Made by a program: the position numbers and the translations under genes
Shown here: one piece after another, positions 59,633 through 64,000 of the stretch
How the letters are laid out: each line of letters starts with the position of its first letter
Position numbering within the stretch: position 1 is the first letter of the stretch
The notes under the pieces: model-generated
Databases searched by the model: none
What the model saw: the letters and a program-made list of their open reading frames with translations, nothing else
What the model was told of the DNA's origin: nothing
NCBI GenBank assembly: GCA_002396485.1
Contig: DGXZ01000046.1
Coordinates: 7,935 to 71,934, forward strand
Length of the DNA stretch: 64,000 nt
Source of the DNA: Spartobacteria bacterium UBA5019
GTDB lineage: Bacteria; Verrucomicrobiota; Verrucomicrobiia; Chthoniobacterales; Terrimicrobiaceae
Direction: 5' to 3'

Positions 59633-61219
59633 CTACTGAATCGAAGGCGGAACAGGACCTGTCTTTGGAACGAGGCGGAGAATGACAGTGCGGTTGCGTG
59701 CTGCGGCATTTGGCACATCGCTTGTGAATGGCTGTGTCATGCCGCCTGTGGAACTCACAAGCAGGCGCTCTGCTGGAAAGTTGCCAGTATCGCGCAGCAC
59801 TTCAGTAGCAGCGACGGCTCGGCGCAGTCCCAGCGTGTAATTGTCGCGGAATGGGGACTGCTGGCGCATGGCGGTGCCGTCAGTCTGGCCTTCTATGATG
59901 AGCCAGAAGTCGGGAGCGTTCTTGGCGATCAATGCCCCGGTGATGGTGAGTTGCTCGCGGCCTTTCTTGCCCACTTTTACTCCGGACGCGAAGATGCCGT
60001 CTTCAAACTTGATGCGTATCTCGTTTTTGTTGCTCGTGATCACACAGCCGGGGAGTTCCATGAGGCTGGGAAGGAGGCGGTTTATTGCTTCCAAATTCTG
60101 GTCGACTTGAGGCGCTGCCGCAACTGGCTCAGTCGGTGCGGTACGGGGGGGCACTTCTGGTGTGAGGGTCACAGGTTTGGGTGTTGCCTCCTCCACGAGG
60201 GCAATCGGCACGGGCGTGGGTGTGGCAATCGCCTCTGTCACAGCGGCAGGCATTGGCGCGGCGGCAGGACTTGCTGATTGTGGTAAGCTGAAGTTTTCCT
60301 TTGAAGACTCCTCATTGTCGTTGTGCTTATAAACAGCCTGAAATTCCGGCAGAACGGGCAGGCTGGGTTGTGGCTTGGGCTTAGCGAGTGGCGAGGGGGC
60401 AGGCTCTCCGGGGGTCAGGAGTTCTTTGATGCCGAATCCTGCGGCTCCAAGAGAGACTAGAATCACAACCCAGTAAGCAAGTTTCCGAAAGGCGTTCATG
60501 CCTCCACCTGAGCGATCACCACCGCGTGGCGGAGGGAGCGGAACAGCACCGGGCTTGTTGTAGGGACGCGATATTTCCACTGCATCCGAGCCAGAAGACG
60601 TTTCGCGGGTTGTTTCGCGGAATGCCGGGCGCGAAGATGTTGAGGGCTGCACCGTTTTGCGAATCTTCGGCTCCCTTGATGCCGGAGCCGGTTTGGAAGA
60701 TTTTTTGCTCTGTGATTTCTCGGAGATTTGCGCCATGAGCTCGAGTGCGGAGGTTGAGCGGGCAGCTGTTTTGCGGGCGGCCTTTGCTGCCGGTTTGGCC
60801 GGAGCCGCTTCTTCATCTGGTTCTTCGATCACTTCACTGACACCACTGAATTTATCAATCTCGCGCACTTCGCCGACGGAATCAAAGTCATCATCTCCCA
60901 CCGATCCGACCATTTCCTCCACCACCGGCTTGATTTGCTGGGCGACTGTGGATTCAGCTCTTTGAAGTTTGGCTGGAAAATCGATCTCGACTGCATCGCC
61001 GACTGATTCTTCCGGCAGGTTGAAGGCCTCGCTATCACGTTCCCTCACCCAATTTTCCAGAGCGAAGCGGTTGAATCGCCACTGGCGTCCCACTTTCACT
61101 CCTGGTAACTGCCCCTCGCTGCAGAGTTTCAGGAGTGTGGATTTAGGCATTTTGAGGAAGATTGCCGCCTCATCGCCGTTCATCACTTCATTTTGGGGAG
61201 CTGATTGATCGTTTGCCAT
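59633..61219 (-). CDS. Transmembrane protein fusing a MerR/Xis-type HTH to an OmpA-like domain
   Basis: A 528-residue protein of unusual layout. Residues 13-58 form an excisionase-type HTH (DEAAIFLKMPKSTLLKLCSEG...VGRQWRFNRFALENWV). A long Ala/Pro/Ser/Lys-rich linker runs to about 240. One transmembrane helix lies at 247-265 with basic residues before it (N-terminus inside). A second Pro-rich linker leads to an OmpA/MotB-like peptidoglycan-binding domain at about 395-517 (IIEGQTDGT...NYTLGLRRAVAATEVL...NAAARNRTVILRL). The HTH would be cytoplasmic and the OmpA domain periplasmic. It could be a ToxR-like regulator or a DNA-to-cell-wall tether. ATG 61219 places the HTH near the N-terminus. Confidence 0.88.
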   Translation of the reverse strand: MANDQSAPQNEVMNGDEAAIFLKMPKSTLLKLCSEGQLPGVKVGRQWRFNRFALENWVRERDSEAFNLPEESVGDAVEIDFPAKLQRAESTVAQQIKPVVEEMVGSVGDDDFDSVGEVREIDKFSGVSEVIEEPDEEAAPAKPAAKAARKTAARSTSALELMAQISEKSQSKKSSKPAPASREPKIRKTVQPSTSSRPAFRETTRETSSGSDAVEISRPYNKPGAVPLPPPRGGDRSGGGMNAFRKLAYWVVILVSLGAAGFGIKELLTPGEPAPSPLAKPKPQPSLPVLPEFQAVYKHNDNEESSKENFSLPQSASPAAAPMPAAVTEAIATPTPVPIALVEEATPKPVTLTPEVPPRTAPTEPVAAAPQVDQNLEAINRLLPSLMELPGCVITSNKNEIRIKFEDGIFASGVKVGKKGREQLTITGALIAKNAPDFWLIIEGQTDGTAMRQQSPFRDNYTLGLRRAVAATEVLRDTGNFPAERLLVSSTGGMTQPFTSDVPNAAARNRTVILRLVPKTGPVPPSIQ

Positions 61220-61326
61220 GCCAGATTTGTGAGCGGAGACTTTGCTATAAAAAATGGCCGGATGCAATCACTGCTTTTCGGGTTTGTCGTTGCCGGACGC
61301 GGGTTTTTTCGAGAATGCTTTAAGAA

Positions 61327-62166
61327 ATGAAATGCGTTCAAGTGCGAGTGCCGGCGACGACGGCAAATCTGGGGCCAGGTTTTGATGCAATGGGAATCGC
61401 TCTGCGTATTTACAATACGACCACCGTTGAGCGTGGAAAAGGGACTGATCCCGGTGAAATGGCCAGCGCAGCGGCAGATTTATTTTTTCAGGCCTCTGGG
61501 GTGAAGAAATTTGCTTTCCACTGGAGCGTGGAAGGCGATGTGCCGAGATCACGCGGGTTGGGTAGTAGCGTCACCGTGCGACTTGGCGTACTTCATGGAC
61601 TCAATGTGCTGGCTGGCAAACCGCTCGACCGTCAGGACGTCTTCAGACTCTGCGCGGAATTGGAGGGCCATCCCGACAATGCCGCGCCTGGAGCTTTTGG
61701 GGGATTCTGCATCGCGCCAAAGTCCGGTCCATTGCAGCGCTTTCCGGTCGGTGAGGAACTCGCTTTTGTGCTGCTGATTCCCGATATGGAGCTCGAGACT
61801 TCCAAGGCGCGTGGTATCCTTCCATCAAAAATCCCGCTTTCCGATGCCGCACTCTCGGTTGGAAATGCGGCGGCCATCGCCGGGGCGTTTGCCAGCGGCG
61901 ACTACCGTAAACTGGCGGGCTGTTTTGAGGATCGTCTGCACCAACCCTACCGCGCGAAACTGATGCCGTTTCTCGATGATGTCATTGCCGCCGGATGTGC
62001 GGCCGGGGCTCTCGGGGGATGGTTGAGCGGAGCCGGATCGACGATTGCCTGCGCGGCGCTTCGTCGGCCGGACAAGGTTGCAAATGCCATGATCGCGGCT
62101 TGCGGACTCGAATCGGCCTGCGCCGTCGTGGTGCGAGCGGACAATGCCGGGGTGAAAATCGCATGA
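61327..62166 (+). CDS. thrB: Homoserine kinase
   Basis: A 279-residue GHMP kinase making O-phosphohomoserine. The N-terminal VRVPATTANLGPGFDAMGIAL is characteristic. The ATP loop is VPRSRGLGSSVTVRLGVLHGLN (about 74-95), followed by GHPDNAAPGAFGGFCIA. The C-terminal GGWLSGAGSTIACA is the third GHMP motif. It completes the threonine branch with hom, thrC and lysC found 10 kb upstream, although it is not in that operon. It overlaps lpxK by 4 bases (ATGA). Confidence 0.95.
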   Translation: MKCVQVRVPATTANLGPGFDAMGIALRIYNTTTVERGKGTDPGEMASAAADLFFQASGVKKFAFHWSVEGDVPRSRGLGSSVTVRLGVLHGLNVLAGKPLDRQDVFRLCAELEGHPDNAAPGAFGGFCIAPKSGPLQRFPVGEELAFVLLIPDMELETSKARGILPSKIPLSDAALSVGNAAAIAGAFASGDYRKLAGCFEDRLHQPYRAKLMPFLDDVIAAGCAAGALGGWLSGAGSTIACAALRRPDKVANAMIAACGLESACAVVVRADNAGVKIA

Positions 62167-63353
62167 GGCGTTGGATCGAGGGGCTCGAGTCCTTCGCGAT
62201 GGATGTCATTCTGGACCGTCGCTACGGGCGGCGGGCAGGGGCGTTGCGCTGGATACTCTCGGGGTTATCAAAAATCTACCTCGTCATTGTGCAAGCCCGC
62301 CTGGCGCTTTACCGAGGACGTATTTTTCGGAGCCACTCGCACGGTTGCCTCGTCATCAGCGTCGGCAACCTCACTGTGGGTGGGACCGGAAAAACCCCCG
62401 TTGTGGAAATGCTGGCGAGGGCGCTTCAAGCGGGCGGGCGCCGGGTCGCCATCTTAAGCCGGGGCTACAAAAGCGTGCCACGACCGTTTTTTTTGAGGCT
62501 CGCGGATAAACTCACTCGCCGAAAATCGCTGTTCGTGCCCCGTGTGGTTTCAGATGGAGCTTCCTTGTTGCTGGATTCCCGCACGGCGGGCGACGAGCCC
62601 TTCATGCTCGCGAACAATCTGCGCGGCGTTGTGGTACTGGTGGACCGGGACCGCGTGAAGAGTGGAATCTACGCGATCAAGGAATTCGGCTCGGATGTCC
62701 TCATCCTGGACGATGGCTTCCAGTATGTAAAAATGCGGCACGGTCTCGAGGTGGTTCTCATTGATCGGCAGTCGCCCTTTGGCAACGAATACATGTTGCC
62801 CCGTGGCACCCTGCGCGAGCCCCCGGAGAACCTCCGTCGGGCCACCCATGTTTTTCTCACCAAGTGCGACGGCAGCGACAACTCGGCTATCATCTCAAGA
62901 ATCCGCCGCTACAACCGCACGGCCGAGATCATCGAGTGCACGCACCGCCCGAAGCATCTGCGCAATTTCTCCACCGGCGAGGTCAAGCCGCTCGAGTTTC
63001 TGCGAGGTCTGAAAATCGGCTCGCTCAGCGGCATCGCTGTGCCCGAGAGTTTCGAGTCCGCACTCCGTGGCCTTGGCGCCGAGTTGGAGCTCACGCAGAG
63101 TTACGCCGACCACCACCGCTACTCGGTGAAGGAAGTTGACCGCTTCATCCGCCGCTGCGCCCGTCGGAATCTCGATGCCGTGCTTACGACCGAGAAGGAT
63201 GCCGTCCGCATTCCCCGCATTATGAATCCCGAGGTGCCAGTTTATTATATGCGAGTGGAAATTGAAATTCTGGCGGGCCAGGAGACCTGGGAGCGGTTCG
63301 TCGGAAGGCTCACTCAGCCCCGCGGCGGACTGATTCCCGAGCGCTGCTATTGA
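62163..63353 (+). CDS. lpxK: Tetraacyldisaccharide 4'-kinase
   Basis: A 396-residue lipid A kinase. An N-terminal hydrophobic region anchors it to the inner membrane. The P-loop is [22 protein letters not shown] (about 65-86), followed by [43 protein letters not shown] and [25 protein letters not shown]. These match LpxK, which phosphorylates the lipid A precursor with ATP. Its length is slightly above the usual 320-350, owing to segments after residue 100 and at the C-terminus. ATG 62163 overlaps the thrB stop. It indicates lipid A synthesis in this organism. Confidence 0.93.
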   Translation: MRRWIEGLESFAMDVILDRRYGRRAGALRWILSGLSKIYLVIVQARLALYRGRIFRSHSHGCLVISVGNLTVGGTGKTPVVEMLARALQAGGRRVAILSRGYKSVPRPFFLRLADKLTRRKSLFVPRVVSDGASLLLDSRTAGDEPFMLANNLRGVVVLVDRDRVKSGIYAIKEFGSDVLILDDGFQYVKMRHGLEVVLIDRQSPFGNEYMLPRGTLREPPENLRRATHVFLTKCDGSDNSAIISRIRRYNRTAEIIECTHRPKHLRNFSTGEVKPLEFLRGLKIGSLSGIAVPESFESALRGLGAELELTQSYADHHRYSVKEVDRFIRRCARRNLDAVLTTEKDAVRIPRIMNPEVPVYYMRVEIEILAGQETWERFVGRLTQPRGGLIPERCY

Positions 63354-63809
63354 TTGCAGAAATGCCGCCGAGTCGCCTTGTGGCGGGAGCGGAACATCCC
63401 GGCGAAGACCAGAGGCAGAATCCAACGCGAGACGAGCCGCCCAACCAAACCGCCCTTCAGCAGATACTCGACGCGGTCGGTCAGCAGGGCTCCCTGCGGA
63501 TGTGGGCTGAAGATGTGGCTGTGCCGCCAGATGGCGAATGGCGAATGGCGAACTGAGTGCTGTGTCCACAAGTACGCACGGCGCTTCGGCTTTCTCCCAT
63601 TGTCCGGTCCAGCGGATTGGAAGCCCGAACTGCGTGGCGCGGATGCGGAATGTGTCTCCAGGCTTGGCTTGCTTCTGGCAGATGATTTCCTGCACGGCCA
63701 AGGAGCGAGGCGCAATAAGTGTCATGTTCCCTGGATTCTCATGGAACTCATAGAGAGCTTCGGGAGTTGTCGTAACCGGCGTGGAACTTTCGAAAACGTA
63801 TGGCTTCAT
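63347..63809 (-). pseudogene. SRPBCC-superfamily protein, frameshifted by a 7-bp repeat
   Basis: The gene starts MKPYVFESSTPVTTTPEALYEFHENPGNMTLIAP, the opening of bacterial SRPBCC ligand-binding proteins. It runs in frame to DTALSSPFA. There a third copy of a 7-bp repeat shifts the frame. With one copy removed, translation continues IWRHSHIFSPHPQGALLTDRVEYLLKGGLVGRLV...[19 protein letters not shown], giving an intact 151-residue protein. As the sequence stands the gene is broken. The cause may be slipped-strand variation or a sequencing error. The end overlaps lpxK on the opposite strand by 7 bases. Confidence 0.85.
63532..63552. repeat. Three tandem copies of a 7-bp unit inside the SRPBCC gene
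   Basis: TGGCGAA occurs three times in a row (63532-63538, 63539-63545, 63546-63552). Since 7 is not a multiple of 3, each gain or loss changes the reading frame. Two copies would restore the SRPBCC protein; three disrupt it. Confidence 0.9.
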
Positions 63810-63936
63810 GGAAAAATGCGCTTGACCTATTTGTGGCATCAGCAAGTTTTGCGCGCGCCTCTCAGGTTGCTTCAAATTTCTTGTTGCAAAATGAAAGGCC
63901 GCTCATTACTCACAACCTGCAATCTAATTCAATCAC

Positions 63937-64000
63937 ATGTCTGAAAAATCCATCGAAGAAAAAGTAAAAGATATCATCGTCGAGCAACTCGGAGTGAACG
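63937..64000 (+). CDS. acpP: Acyl carrier protein, N-terminal fragment
   Basis: The first 21 codons read MSEKSIEEKVKDIIVEQLGVN, the typical beginning of bacterial AcpP (helix 1). The phosphopantetheine serine lies beyond the window edge. AcpP carries acyl chains in fatty-acid synthesis. A TTGACC hexamer at 63822-63827 may be a -35 element, but no good -10 box follows at 17 bases. The gene is divergent from the SRPBCC pseudogene. Confidence 0.88.
   Translation, partial: MSEKSIEEKVKDIIVEQLGVN

Noticed and set aside
63822..63850. Sigma-70 promoter for acpP
   Set aside because: TTGACC is present but no acceptable -10 box lies at the right distance, so it is only mentioned under acpP.
62895..63875. 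A 326-codon minus-strand frame running across lpxK
   Set aside because: Its first part is the real SRPBCC start; past the 7-bp repeat it is in the wrong frame and merely antisense to lpxK. The frameshifted SRPBCC call explains it better.

Overview
The window looks like a piece of a Gram-negative, moderately high-GC chromosome, most likely from the Verrucomicrobiota. This is inferred from gene content: lpxK, an OprB-type porin, a fused cytochrome c/sugar dehydrogenase, isolated prepilin-like proteins with a FTLxELL N-terminus, and a four-helix-bundle-suffix protein. There are no rRNA or tRNA genes, no CRISPR array and no prophage. The only mobile element is a decayed IS630-type insertion sequence. 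An SRP RNA gene is present on the minus strand near 6.6 kb. Genes are dense and often joined by ATGA, GTGA or TAATG overlaps.

Layout. 0-6.3 kb: the end of a class I aldolase gene, a GNAT, an ATP-grasp/alpha-E/squalene-synthase-like operon, and a tgt-yceI operon. 6.5-16.8 kb: SRP RNA, mrp, a TPR protein, the ftsK-rodZ-like-rimO operon, two pseudopilins, and nrdR with an ATP-cone-like partner and a HIT protein. 16.8-28.7 kb: a KefB-type antiporter, rfbA, a cytochrome c/PQQ-type dehydrogenase, a CysO-like sulfur carrier with a threonine-synthase-like enzyme, an acyltransferase, hisS-aspS and a repeat-flanked four-helix protein. 28.8-43.2 kb: FeS photolyase, dprA, a ketosynthase lacking its cysteine, a GluR0-like channel with an adenylate-kinase-like protein, a SNF2 helicase, phoR-phoB and base-excision repair genes. 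43.3-56 kb: a SOUL protein, an MFS transporter, the IS relic, folB, a HAD, an OprB porin, the aspartate-family operon hom-thrC-lysC, a nucleotidyltransferase pair and a Na+/H+ antiporter. 56-64 kb: ribE, a zincin, a sigma factor/GAF/subtilase operon, an HTH-TM-OmpA fusion, thrB-lpxK, a frameshifted SRPBCC gene and the start of acpP.

How the genes work together. hom, thrC, lysC and thrB supply the aspartate-to-threonine route. The second threonine-synthase-like gene sits beside a CysO-like carrier and is better explained by sulfur chemistry. DNA maintenance is well represented (FtsK, DprA, FeS photolyase, Xth, OGG, SNF2).

The least explained items are: the sigma factor-small protein-GAF-S8 protease operon (57.2-59.6 kb); the transmembrane HTH/OmpA protein (59.6-61.2 kb); the 9-bp-periodic TGAC/GTCA arrays around the four-helix-suffix gene (27.9-28.8 kb); 7-bp-periodic AT-rich arrays at 22.5 and 26.1 kb; a 34-bp palindrome with a near copy 39 kb away; and a triple 7-bp repeat that accounts for the frameshift in the SRPBCC gene. 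All functional calls come from reading motifs in the sequence; no database search was run.
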